DNA from: Anaerolineaceae bacterium
GTDB taxonomy: Bacteria; Chloroflexota; Anaerolineae; Aggregatilineales; Phototrophicaceae
Assembly: GCA_028818375.1 (NCBI GenBank)
Contig: JAPPOB010000007.1
Coordinates: 598,490-662,489, forward strand
Direction of reading: 5' to 3'
Length of the DNA stretch: 64,000 nucleotides
Positions within the stretch are counted from its first letter, which is position 1; each line of letters begins with the position of its first letter. The notes under the pieces are model-generated. The model searched no databases. It saw only the letters and a program-made list of their open reading frames with translations, and was not told the DNA's origin. Below, in pieces: positions 17,173 to 26,083 of this stretch. Made by a program: the position numbers and the translations under genes.

Positions 17173-18375
17173 ATGTCCGGCATGAATCGACGCGACTTTT
17201 TGAAGCAAGTCACGGCGCTGGCGGCGCTTTCTCAACTGCCTGGCCTGCCGGCCGCTGTCGCGCAAATCGAGAAGGACGAGGACCTGTTGGCGCTCCTGCG
17301 CGAACTGGGCAAGCATGAAGAGATGACGGTCTATCGCGCCGATCCGCTTAACGCCGGCTCGCCGCTGGAGCCGCTGCGCGCCACGCTGGAGACGCCGGCG
17401 GACATCTTCTACCTGCGCAACCACGCGCCGGTGCCCGCCCTGGACGCGGACAGCTGGCGCCTCGAGGTCGACGGACTGGTGGAGCGGCCGCTGTCCCTGA
17501 GCCTGGCGGATTTGCAGCGCGACTTTCCGCGTCACGAGCAGGTGGCCACCCTGCAATGCGCCGGTTTTCGCCGTCAGGAGATGCTCAACGAGGAGAATGC
17601 CTGGGGCGCGCTGCTGTGGTGCAGTGATGCCATCGGCAACGGGCGCTGGGGCGGCGTGCGTCTGCGCGACGTGCTGGAGGCGGCCGGCGTCCAGGCGGAG
17701 GCGAAGCACCTGGCGGCGCTGGGTCTCGACGAGATCGAGGAAGGCAGGGTGACTTTCGGCTTCGGTGGCTCGATCCCGCTCGACAAGGCGCTGGGCGAAG
17801 AAATTCTGCTGGCAGACGAACTGAACGGCGCGCCGCTGCCGGCCGCGCACGGCTGGCCGCTGCGTCTGGTGGCGCCCGGCTACATCGGCGCGCGCAGCGT
17901 CAAGTGGCTGGGCCGCCTCACGCTGCAGGCCGGGGAGTCCGACAATTATTACCAGCAGCGCGCCTACAAGGTCTTCCCGCCCGACGTGGATACCGACATG
18001 ACCGCAACTGGCGCGGGCGAGCCCCTTGGTGATCTGGTTGTCAACTCGGTCTTCATCACGCCAGCGGCAGATGCCGAATTGGCGGCCGGGCCGCAGTTTC
18101 TGCGCGGCATCGCCATTGCCAGTCAGCCGCTTGTCATGGTCGAACTCTCGCTGGATGGCGGGGAAAGCTGGCAGGAGGCCGGTCTCTCCGGAGCGGGCCG
18201 CTGGAGCTGGCGCTTCTGGGAAGCGGAAGTGGATCTGACGCCCGGCGATTACGAACTGGTCGTGCGCGCGCGCGACCAGGCGGGCAACATCCAGCCACCC
18301 ACGGTCGAGGAAATCTGGAACTTCAAGGGCTACATGACCAACCACTGGCAGCGTCGCAGCATCCGCGTGGTCTGA
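17173..18375 (+). CDS. sulfite oxidase-like molybdopterin oxidoreductase, Tat-exported
   Basis: The 400-residue precursor starts with a twin-arginine signal, NRRDFLKQVTALAALSQLPG, ending near AVAQ. The oxidoreductase molybdopterin-binding domain follows: FYLRNHAPVPALD, then ATLQCAGFRRQEM with the molybdenum-ligating Cys. HGWPLRLVAPGYIGARSVKWL binds the cofactor. A C-terminal Mo-co dimerisation domain (about 270-390) includes VMVELSLDGGESW. The family reads LQCAGNRR; here Asn is Phe. No heme domain is fused and no cytochrome subunit adjoins, so the electron acceptor is unknown. AGGAGACAAAGGGGG precedes the ATG. Confidence 0.9.
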   Translation: MSGMNRRDFLKQVTALAALSQLPGLPAAVAQIEKDEDLLALLRELGKHEEMTVYRADPLNAGSPLEPLRATLETPADIFYLRNHAPVPALDADSWRLEVDGLVERPLSLSLADLQRDFPRHEQVATLQCAGFRRQEMLNEENAWGALLWCSDAIGNGRWGGVRLRDVLEAAGVQAEAKHLAALGLDEIEEGRVTFGFGGSIPLDKALGEEILLADELNGAPLPAAHGWPLRLVAPGYIGARSVKWLGRLTLQAGESDNYYQQRAYKVFPPDVDTDMTATGAGEPLGDLVVNSVFITPAADAELAAGPQFLRGIAIASQPLVMVELSLDGGESWQEAGLSGAGRWSWRFWEAEVDLTPGDYELVVRARDQAGNIQPPTVEEIWNFKGYMTNHWQRRSIRVV

Positions 18376-18385
18376 ATTCGCGGCT

Positions 18386-19372
18386 TCAGCCCTCAACTGC
18401 CGCCAACGCAGCCCGCAGTTCCTCCGCCGTCGGCGCGTAATTCCCGACGCGCTGCACGACCAGCCCGCTGGCGACGTTGGCCAGGGAGACGGCCGTCGGC
18501 CAGTCTGCCCCGGCCGCTCGCGCCAGGGTCATCACGGCGATGGCCGTGTCGCCCGCGCCGGTGACGTCGTAGACGTCGCTGACGACCGGCGCCGGGCAAT
18601 GTTCGACCTCACCCGTCGCCGTGGCGAGCGTGGCGCCCTGCGGCCCGCGGGTGATGACCATCGCGCCGGTCAGGCGCAGTCGATGGCCCAAATCGCGCGC
18701 GGCTGAGGCGAAATCCTCATCCGTCGCCAAGGGCCGTCCCAGCCATCCGGCTGCCTCCTCCGCATTGCACTTGACCAGGCCGAAGTCATGGTACTTGTCC
18801 AGTTCGCCCTGTGCGTCAACCGCCAGCAGGGATGCGCCCGCACTGCGCAACTCCTCCACCAGGTCCGGCGTCAGCAGACCGATACAATAGTCGGAGACCA
18901 GCAGGGCATCCACCGCGTCGGCCAGCGCCTTCACCCGGTCCAGCAGCCGGTCTTCGCTCTCCTGCGACAGGGCTGCCCGCGAAAGGGTGTCGATGCGCGC
19001 CAGTTGCTGCGGATAGCGCAGACCCATCTGCGCCATGATGCGCAGCTTGAGCGTGGTGGCGCGCCCGGCCTCGCAGATCAGCGCGGCACAGTCGATGTCC
19101 TGCGCCTGCAAGCTCTCGCGCAATTGCTGCCCGGCGTCGTCATCGCCCGTGACGCCGGCCAGCAGCGCCTGGCTGCCGAGGCGCGCGATGGTGACCGCCG
19201 GGTTGGCCGCGCCGCCAGGGATGTGACGCCGGCTTTCGAACTCCAGCACCGGCACCGGAGCTTCGCGGCTCATGCGTGTCGGCCGGCCGCTGACGTACTC
19301 GTCCAGCAGCGCGTCGCCGACGACCAGCACACGTCGACCCGCCAGGCGAGAGACCCATCGCTGCAGGGACAA
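18386..19372 (-). CDS. PfkB-family sugar kinase, HldE/RfaE domain I-like
   Basis: This 328-residue ribokinase-fold protein has the HldE (heptose-7-phosphate kinase) signatures VVGDALLDEYVSGRPTRMSREAPVPVLE and HIPGGAANPAVTIARLG near the N-terminus, and the anion-hole motif DVTGAGDTAIAV with the catalytic Asp at the C-terminus. It should phosphorylate the anomeric carbon of a heptose-phosphate or similar sugar for nucleotide-sugar synthesis. The nucleotidyltransferase half of bifunctional HldE is absent. The apparent start is TTG, which directly follows the TGA of the upstream DinB gene, so the two are coupled. Its position downstream of a heptosyltransferase-like gene agrees with this role. 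Confidence 0.82.
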   Translation of the reverse strand: MSLQRWVSRLAGRRVLVVGDALLDEYVSGRPTRMSREAPVPVLEFESRRHIPGGAANPAVTIARLGSQALLAGVTGDDDAGQQLRESLQAQDIDCAALICEAGRATTLKLRIMAQMGLRYPQQLARIDTLSRAALSQESEDRLLDRVKALADAVDALLVSDYCIGLLTPDLVEELRSAGASLLAVDAQGELDKYHDFGLVKCNAEEAAGWLGRPLATDEDFASAARDLGHRLRLTGAMVITRGPQGATLATATGEVEHCPAPVVSDVYDVTGAGDTAIAVMTLARAAGADWPTAVSLANVASGLVVQRVGNYAPTAEELRAALAAVEG

Positions 19373-19855
19373 TCAGATCACCATCACCTGGTCGTTGACG
19401 CCTGCCAACTGCCGCAGGTATTCAGTCTGGCCGGCGTGATAGCCGTCATGCCAGACCAACTCGAGCAGGCACTCACGCAAATCGTCGCCATGGTCGCAAC
19501 TGTCGGCATTTAACTGCTCCTCGCTGAGCGCAGCCAGCACCGTCGCCAGGCGTTCCTGCGAGCGGCGCAGGTCGGCCAGGATGGTCTCCAAAGGAACGGC
19601 ATCGTCACCGGCCTGCATCGACGCGCTGCCATACATATAGCGTCTGGCGCGCTGCCGGTCCCAGAGCGGCTCCGCGCCCGCCAGTTTCAGGGCGGCGTCA
19701 CGGTAGACCAGAATGTGGCCCAGCACCCAGTTGAGGCAGTTGCCGCGAAAGGGCAGTTGCAACATGCTGTCCGCCTGGGTCAGGCCCTCCGTCTGGACCT
19801 CGATGACCCGCAGGTTGCGCGCCAGCAGGTTGATCATTTCGGCGGAGGAAATCAC
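19373..19855 (-). CDS. DinB family protein (copy 2 of a tandem pair)
   Basis: A 160-residue four-helix-bundle protein of the DinB/YfiT superfamily. CLNWVLGHILVYRD supplies the first metal-binding His and WHDGYHAGQTEYLRQL the other two. Such proteins are often metal-dependent thiol transferases (bacillithiol- or mycothiol-dependent), but many have no known activity. It is about 60 % identical by eye to the adjacent DinB gene, from which it arose by tandem duplication. An early weak Shine-Dalgarno (GGGAGACGCC region) precedes ATG 19855. Confidence 0.85.
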   Translation of the reverse strand: MISSAEMINLLARNLRVIEVQTEGLTQADSMLQLPFRGNCLNWVLGHILVYRDAALKLAGAEPLWDRQRARRYMYGSASMQAGDDAVPLETILADLRRSQERLATVLAALSEEQLNADSCDHGDDLRECLLELVWHDGYHAGQTEYLRQLAGVNDQVMVI

Positions 19856-19896
19856 TGGCGTCTCCCTCTTTTTCCTTCGGCCAGGAATCGCGTCGC

Positions 19897-20376
19897 TCAG
19901 ATCACCTTGTCGTTGACGCCGCTCAACTGACGCAGGTACTCCGTCTGGCCCGTGTGATAACTGTCGTGCCAGGTCATGAAAGCCAGGCGCTTGCGCAGGG
20001 TGTCGTCGCGTTCGTTGTCGAACGGCGAATCCAGGGCCTCGTCATTCAGAGACGCCATGACCTCCGCCAGGCGCTCCTGCGAGTTTTGCAGGTCGGCCAG
20101 GATGCTCTCCATGGGCACGGCGTCCGCATCCGCCGTCATCGCCTCGCTGCCAAACATGTAGGGCGCGGACTTGTCGGCGTCCCAAAGGGTCTCCGCGCCG
20201 GCGATGCGCAGCATGTAGTCGCGGCTGACCAGCATGTGGCCCAGCACCCAGTTGAGGCAATTGCCGCGAAAGGGCAACTGCAGCATGCTGTCGGCATGCG
20301 TCAGGCCCTCGGTCTGCATTCCCACGACCCGCAGGTTTTGGGTCAGCATGGTCGTCATGTCACTCGCTGTAATCAT
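19897..20376 (-). CDS. DinB family protein (copy 1 of a tandem pair)
   Basis: A 159-residue DinB-like protein. The start ATG 20376 is supported by GAGGAG 6 bases upstream. CLNWVLGHMLVSRD and WHDSYHTGQTEYLRQL carry the three conserved His residues of the metal site. It shares the segments QTEGL.ADSMLQLPFRGN and QTEYLRQL.GVND with the downstream copy, which shows recent duplication. The two genes are separated by 41 bp. Substrate unknown. Confidence 0.85.
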   Translation of the reverse strand: MITASDMTTMLTQNLRVVGMQTEGLTHADSMLQLPFRGNCLNWVLGHMLVSRDYMLRIAGAETLWDADKSAPYMFGSEAMTADADAVPMESILADLQNSQERLAEVMASLNDEALDSPFDNERDDTLRKRLAFMTWHDSYHTGQTEYLRQLSGVNDKVI

Positions 20377-20430
20377 GGAAATCTCCTCTGGTCCCCGTTT
20401 GCTGCGAGTCTGGCACAAATTCCGCGCGAA

Positions 20431-22239
20431 TCAAGCCTGCGCGCGCGCACCACGCTCCATGAGCACGGCCAGCACAAAGCGCGGCAGGCGCAACATGCGG
20501 CGCAGGCGCCAGGGTTGCAGCGCCAAACGGAAGAGCCACTCCAGGCCTCGCCGACGCAACCACGCTGGCGCGCGCCGCACGTCGCCGGCCAGGAAATCGA
20601 AGGCGCCCCCCACGCCCATGGCCATGCCGACATGCAGGCGCGGCAGGTTGCGCGCAATCCACTTGTCCTGACGCGGCGCGCCCCAGGCCACGAAGAGCAG
20701 GTCCGCCTGGCTGGCGTTGACGCGCGCCACGATGTCGTCTTCCTCGTCCGCCGCCGGGCTGCCGCTGAAGGTGCCGGCAATTTGCAGGCCGGGGAAGCGG
20801 GATTGCAGGGCCTGGGCCGCCCGCTCCGCCACGCCCGGCGCCGCGCCCAGCAGGAAAAGACGCCATCCGCGAGAGGCGGCGCGCTGCGCCAGCAGGGGCA
20901 GGCCGTCCGCGCCGGTGATGCGACCCGGCAGGGTCTTTCCCTGGCGACGCGCGGCCCACAGCAGTCCCGCGCCGTCCGCCACACAGAGGTCCGCCCGCTG
21001 CAGGATGTGACGAAAGTTCGCGTCGCCGCGGGCGGCCATCATGAATTCGGGGTTCATGGTGCAGACCTGGCGCGCCCGCCGTGGCCGCGCCCTCATCCAG
21101 GCGTCGACCAGCGCCAGCCATTGCGCCGTGTTGATCCCGTCCACCGGCAGGCCGAGTATGTGGATGCGGCCTGGCGGAGGCGGACCGGGGTCATCCCCCG
21201 CCGGCGCTGGCGAGTCGCCGCGCAGCAGGGCGCGCGCCGCCTCCAGCACCTGCGGCACGGTAACCATGCGCATGCAGGTGCGCGCCTCGCAGCCGCGGGG
21301 CAGGCCCAGGCTGTGCCCGACGTAGCCGCAAGGGCTGCAGACCGGCGCGCTGCGCAACACGACGCTGCGGCCGCCAGGCGTCCAGGGCCCCCAGGCGGAG
21401 GCATTGCCCGGCCCCATAATGGACAGCACCGGCGCGCCGGCGGCCGCCGCCAGGTGCATCACGCCGCTTTCCGCGCCGATGAAGAGCGCTGCCCCGGCGA
21501 GCACCTGCGCCAGTTGGGGCAGGGTCGTCTGGCCGGTCAGGTCGATGACCGCACTGCGCAGGGCCGCGCGCAGGGCCTGGTTGTCGTCGTCGGGGCCGCC
21601 GACCAGCAGCAGTTGCGCGCCACTTTCCTCGCGCAAGCGGTCCGCCACCTGCGCAAATCGCTCCGGCGCCCAGCGGCGGGCCGGGTTGGACGCGCCGCCG
21701 CCGGCGTGCAGGGCGATGTAACGGCCTGGCGGCAGGGGCTGTGGCAGGGCCCCTCGCGCTACGATCGCCGGTCGGGGACGCGGGTCGGCGCCCGCCCGGG
21801 CGGCCAGTTGCAGCCAGTATTCCGCCTGATGCAGGGCGCCGAAGCCCTCATCCTGCACTTTTTCCGTGAGGAACCAGCCATTGCCGTTGTCGAGGCCGAT
21901 GCGGCGTCGCGCGCGCGCCGCCAGGGCGATCAGCGCGAACTTCAGCGTGCCGCGCCACAACGTGAAATGGTGCAAATACATCACGAGGTCCTGCGGGCCG
22001 GTCGCCAGTATGCGCCGCAGGTTGTCCGGTCGCAGAAAGCCGAATGGGTGGCTGCCGCCGGCGCGCTCAAGCGTGATGATCGCATCCACGAGGCCGCTGC
22101 CGGCCAGCAGCGGCGCGGCGTGGGCGCTGGTCAGCAGGGTCAACCGCGCGTCGGGCCGGGCGGCGCGCAGGGCCGCCAGCGCCGGCGTCGCCAGCACCAG
22201 GTCCCCCACGTCGGCCAGCTGCACCACCAGAATACGCAT
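20431..22239 (-). CDS. GT9 heptosyltransferase-like / GT26 WecG-TagA-CpsF fusion glycosyltransferase
   Basis: This 602-residue protein joins two glycosyltransferases. Residues 1-345 are GT9: ILVVQLADVGDLVLATPAL, LHAGGGASNPARRW, GAESGVMHLAAAAGAPVL, and a Cys-rich C.PC..(x).C...C loop typical of ADP-heptose:LPS transferases. Residues about 358-602 are GT26: VCTMNPEFMMAA, VADGAGLLWAAR, ITGADGLPLL, FVAWGAPRQDKWIAR and GVGGAFDFLAG, the family that adds ManNAc-type sugars to undecaprenyl-linked acceptors. A Pro-rich linker (DPGPPPPG) joins them. Its ATG overlaps the upstream GT4 stop by one base (ATGA). It probably performs two steps of a surface glycan assembly. Confidence 0.9.
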   Translation of the reverse strand: MRILVVQLADVGDLVLATPALAALRAARPDARLTLLTSAHAAPLLAGSGLVDAIITLERAGGSHPFGFLRPDNLRRILATGPQDLVMYLHHFTLWRGTLKFALIALAARARRRIGLDNGNGWFLTEKVQDEGFGALHQAEYWLQLAARAGADPRPRPAIVARGALPQPLPPGRYIALHAGGGASNPARRWAPERFAQVADRLREESGAQLLLVGGPDDDNQALRAALRSAVIDLTGQTTLPQLAQVLAGAALFIGAESGVMHLAAAAGAPVLSIMGPGNASAWGPWTPGGRSVVLRSAPVCSPCGYVGHSLGLPRGCEARTCMRMVTVPQVLEAARALLRGDSPAPAGDDPGPPPPGRIHILGLPVDGINTAQWLALVDAWMRARPRRARQVCTMNPEFMMAARGDANFRHILQRADLCVADGAGLLWAARRQGKTLPGRITGADGLPLLAQRAASRGWRLFLLGAAPGVAERAAQALQSRFPGLQIAGTFSGSPAADEEDDIVARVNASQADLLFVAWGAPRQDKWIARNLPRLHVGMAMGVGGAFDFLAGDVRRAPAWLRRRGLEWLFRLALQPWRLRRMLRLPRFVLAVLMERGARAQA

Positions 22240-23333
22240 CAGGCCGCGCCCGCCGCGCCCGCCGCGTCCTGCAGGGCCCGCAGCGTCGCGCGCGCCGCCC
22301 GCTCCCAGCTGAAGCGCGCCGCCCGGGCCTGGCCGGAACGGGCCAGGCGCTGGCGCAGGGCCCTGTCCTTCTGCAGGCGCGTCATTTGCCGCGCGATGGC
22401 CTTCACGTCGGTCGGCTCGACCAGCAGGGCGGCGTCCCCGGCCAGTTCCGGCAGGCTGGAAGTCACACTGGTGATGACCGGCGTGCCGCAGTGCATGGCC
22501 TCCAGCACGGGGAATCCGAAGCCTTCGTGCAGCGAGGGAAAGAGCAGCGCGCGCGCGCCGGCGTAGAGCGCGCCGCGGTCTTCATCGTCGATGTAACCCG
22601 GCAGGTACACGTCATCCAGCCCTGCGAACTGCCTTTCGTCAAGCAGCCAGCCGCGGCCGCCCGCCAGCACCAGCGCCGCGTCATCGTCGGGGTTGATCGC
22701 GCGCCAGCGCTGCCAGGCGGCGACGATGGTCGGCAGGTTCTTGCGCGGCTGCAGCGTGCCCAGAAAGAGATAGTAGCGTGGCGGCAAGGCGTATTTGCGG
22801 CGCAGGGCCGTCAGATCGCCGATCGGGAGCGGGGTCAGGCCGGGGTACACCACGCGGATTCTCTCCGGCGCGACTTCGCAGAAATCTCGCAAATCGTCCG
22901 CCGTCGCCTGGCTGTCGGCCAGCACGAGGCTGGCGCGCTGGGCGCTGTGCCGCGTCGACCACTCCAGATAGCGACGCGCGCGCGGCGGGTGGGCGGCGGG
23001 GTAGTGGAGAAAGCCGAGGTCGTGCACGGTGACCAGGGCCGGCCCGGGGAAGAACAGCGGCAGGCTGTGCGCCGGCACGAAACTGACGTCCGGGCGCAGC
23101 GCGTAAAGCGCCGCCGCCAGACGCAGGTGCGTCCACAGGCGCGGCAGGGGAATGACGTGCTGCACGACGTTGCGCCCGCTGAACAGGCCCGGGGGCGGCT
23201 CGTCGCGGAAGAAGAGGTGGTATTCGTGTTCCGCGCCAACCTGGAGCAGGGCGCGGATGAGTTCCCGGCTGTAATGTTCGGTGCCGGTGCCGCGCGCCAC
23301 GGTGGCGCGGCTGGCGTCGATGGCGACGCGCAT
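22239..23333 (-). CDS. GT4 family glycosyltransferase
   Basis: A 364-residue GT-B enzyme. It begins with VAIDASRATVARGTGTEHYSREL, and the C-terminal domain has YYLFLGTLQPRKNL, the donor site HEGFGFPVLEAMHCGTPVITS (E-x7-E) and LPELAGDAALLV. These are mannosyltransferase-like GT4 signatures; donor and acceptor are not known. I use ATG 23333 rather than an in-frame TTG six bases upstream. No strong Shine-Dalgarno is visible. It leads the minus-strand glycan operon GT4, GT9-GT26, DinB, DinB, sugar kinase. Confidence 0.88.
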   Translation of the reverse strand: MRVAIDASRATVARGTGTEHYSRELIRALLQVGAEHEYHLFFRDEPPPGLFSGRNVVQHVIPLPRLWTHLRLAAALYALRPDVSFVPAHSLPLFFPGPALVTVHDLGFLHYPAAHPPRARRYLEWSTRHSAQRASLVLADSQATADDLRDFCEVAPERIRVVYPGLTPLPIGDLTALRRKYALPPRYYLFLGTLQPRKNLPTIVAAWQRWRAINPDDDAALVLAGGRGWLLDERQFAGLDDVYLPGYIDDEDRGALYAGARALLFPSLHEGFGFPVLEAMHCGTPVITSVTSSLPELAGDAALLVEPTDVKAIARQMTRLQKDRALRQRLARSGQARAARFSWERAARATLRALQDAAGAAGAA

Positions 23334-23380
23334 ACTCAATGATCCGGCAGCCGCGGCCCGCGGCCGGTCTTCGTCAACGC

Positions 23381-23409
23381 TTGTCGCTGCGCGCCCAAAT
23401 CGCTATACT
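23381..23409 (+). promoter_or_regulatory. promoter of tRNA-Cys
   Basis: TTGTCG at 23381-23386 and TATACT at 23404-23409 are 17 bp apart, an ideal sigma-70-type spacing. The -10 lies 8 bp before the tRNA 5' end, so transcription would start at or near the mature tRNA. Confidence 0.75.
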
Positions 23410-23417
23410 CAGGCATC

Positions 23418-23488
23418 GGCGACGTAGCCAAGTGGCAAGGCAGAGGTCTGCAAAACCTTTATCACCGGTTCGATTCCGGTCGTCGCCT
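23418..23488 (+). tRNA. tRNA-Cys(GCA)
   Basis: The sequence folds as a complete 71-nt tRNA. The acceptor stem GGCGACG pairs with CGTCGCC, the T arm is ACCGG-TTCGATT-CCGGT, and the anticodon stem is GAGGT/ACCTT with loop CTGCAAA. The anticodon GCA (23450-23452) reads cysteine codons, and the discriminator base is U, as required for cysteinyl-tRNA synthetase. CCA is not encoded. A promoter lies immediately upstream and a terminator downstream. Confidence 0.97.
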
Positions 23489-23503
23489 TTTTTGCGCGCC
23501 CGC

Positions 23504-23530
23504 GCCCGCCACTGCCGGCGGGCCTTTTTT
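23504..23530 (+). terminator. factor-independent terminator after tRNA-Cys
   Basis: A 7-bp G+C stem (GCCCGCC/GGCGGGC, loop ACTGCC) is followed at 23525-23530 by six T residues. It stands 16 bp after the tRNA and ends exactly at the stop codon of the convergent sufE gene. This is a clean intrinsic terminator. Confidence 0.85.
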
Positions 23531-23984
23531 ACGCGCCGGCCGACTGCGAGCCGAGTTCCTCGCGCGCCGCATGGGTCACCATGGTCACAAGCCCCATCAG
23601 CCCCTGACCCTTGCCCATCGAGACCTCGCGACCGAAGATCTTCAGCACGATGTCCTGCGGGATGGCAGCCACCTGCTGCAGGGGCGCGCCGGAGCAACAG
23701 TCGCTGAGGATGACGGCCAGGGCCATGGCCGAGAGGCCCTGCGGATTGAGCACGTCGAAACGGAAATCCAGGACGCCGCCGTCCGTCGGCAGGGCCCAGA
23801 CGAAGGCATCGGATTCGCAGGCCGGCACGCGATGCGCCTCGTCGTAGGGGGGCGCCGCCACGTCCGGCGGCACCCGCGCCTCGTCAAAGCGATCGGCCGC
23901 GTCGATCAGCCATGCGGCGCGCTCGTTGCGGTCGCTGATGAAGGAGAAGTCCTCCAGCAGTTCGTCCAGCCTGGCCGGAATCAT
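23529..23984 (-). CDS. sufE: SufE-like cysteine desulfuration protein
   Basis: A 151-residue SufE-family protein that accepts persulfide sulfur from a SufS-type desulfurase for Fe-S cluster assembly. The catalytic Cys is in HRVPACESDAFVW, equivalent to the GCQSQVW segment of SufE. The region DCCSGAPLQQVAAI and the following helices match the fold. The start is ATG 23984; an upstream in-frame extension would overlap the sulfurtransferase gene. No sufS, sufB, sufC or sufD is visible nearby. It is 10 bp downstream of the rhodanese gene, so the two form a sulfur-transfer pair. Confidence 0.88.
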   Translation of the reverse strand: MIPARLDELLEDFSFISDRNERAAWLIDAADRFDEARVPPDVAAPPYDEAHRVPACESDAFVWALPTDGGVLDFRFDVLNPQGLSAMALAVILSDCCSGAPLQQVAAIPQDIVLKIFGREVSMGKGQGLMGLVTMVTHAAREELGSQSAGA

Positions 23985-23994
23985 GGTCTGGCGC

Positions 23995-24861
<867 letters not shown>

Positions 24862-25000
24862 AAACTTTCGCTCCTCATTTGCCTCACTGGCGAACAACAG
24901 TCCCATCATAACTGACCGGCAGTCCTGCGACAACAGGCTGCCGCGCCGCCCGCGTCCCGCCCTTGCCGACCGCTAGGTCCGGCGGCATGATGCAGCCATC

Positions 25001-26083
25001 ATGCGCGTCAGGGTCCACCCCACACTCGACATTCTGCGCGAACTCTACACGGAGTCGCGCCACCCGCGGGAGACCTTCCGACGCGCCGGCCCGCTGCTCC
25101 TCGATCCCGGCACGGCCGTCGAAGCCCTGTACCGCGCCCGCGGCGTCCATGGCAATCGCTGGCCGGCGCTTGAGGTCATGGAACTCGTGGGCTGCGATGG
25201 TATGGAGGCCTGCGCGGGCGCCCAGGGCTGGGGCCTGTTCAACCCGGCGCGCAGCCTGGAGGCCTCCGCTTGGGAATTCGCCCGTTACGGGGCGCTCGAT
25301 TATCGTACGCAGGTGCGCGCCGTCCTTGAGCGGCTTCAGCGCCTGCTGGCCCTGCCTGACGCAGAGGGCGATTGCCTGCTGCTGCCCTGCGATTCGGCCA
25401 ACCGCTCCCTGATGCTTTTCGGTCACGGGCTCAGCGTCTACGGCGCCGTGCCCGGCCTGATCCTGCTGCGGCTCTGGCCAGGCGGCGGTAATTTTGAGCG
25501 TCTGCCGGCGGCGCTGGCGCGCGCCTGGGCCCAGACCCTGCGGCACCTCGTTCATGGCCGCGCGACGCTGCGCAATCTTGCCGACTTCCTGGTGATGGAG
25601 GGCATCGCCGCCGCCCTGACCCGGCGCCTGCAACCGGACCTGCCGCGCCCCTGGCTGGCGTGCTTCCGCAGACCGGTCGGTTGGGAAAGGGAACTGACGC
25701 GCATCGCGCGCCGCTGGTACGACTGCCCGGACTACAGCGACCTGGTCACCAACATGTATGGCGCGCAGGTCGTCATGGGCCGGAAGCGCCCGCCGCCGGC
25801 CCGGCCGCTGGACGCGGATACCCTCGCGCTTTGCAGCGCCGTCCTCGCCGACATGCTGGATGACGACCGCCCACTGACCCACGCCAGGGCCCTCTATGGC
25901 GACGGTTTGCCGGCGCTCAACGGGCATCCGGGGGTCGGCATGCCCGACTGGGCCGGCTTTGAGGTCGGCTACCGCCTCGTTGAGACCTGGGTGGCGCGGA
26001 GGGGCGCGACCCTGGCCGATGCCTTGCGCGCGCCCTCGGCGCAGATCATCGTGGAGTCGCGTTACTTCGAGTCGCCGCTGTGA
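25001..26083 (+). CDS. DUF2268-like protein with degenerate zinc site
   Basis: A 360-residue protein that I place with low-to-moderate confidence in the DUF2268 (YjaZ-like) group of predicted zinc proteases. The segment LPAALARAWAQTLRHLVHGR aligns with the family's HExxH helix, and FLVMEGIAAAL with the downstream E-containing helix. The HExxH itself reads QTLRH, so the first His and catalytic Glu are replaced and proteolysis is unlikely. The rest contains many Trp and Arg residues without a known motif. The 3' end overlaps convergent mutY by 38 bp. The ATG has no obvious Shine-Dalgarno. Confidence 0.5.
   Translation: MRVRVHPTLDILRELYTESRHPRETFRRAGPLLLDPGTAVEALYRARGVHGNRWPALEVMELVGCDGMEACAGAQGWGLFNPARSLEASAWEFARYGALDYRTQVRAVLERLQRLLALPDAEGDCLLLPCDSANRSLMLFGHGLSVYGAVPGLILLRLWPGGGNFERLPAALARAWAQTLRHLVHGRATLRNLADFLVMEGIAAALTRRLQPDLPRPWLACFRRPVGWERELTRIARRWYDCPDYSDLVTNMYGAQVVMGRKRPPPARPLDADTLALCSAVLADMLDDDRPLTHARALYGDGLPALNGHPGVGMPDWAGFEVGYRLVETWVARRGATLADALRAPSAQIIVESRYFESPL

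Noticed and set aside
19954..22566. 870-codon plus-strand frame across the GT4 and GT9-GT26 genes
   Set aside because: High-G+C antisense artefact with Arg/Gln/Gly-rich, low-complexity translation. The minus-strand glycosyltransferases have clear motifs.
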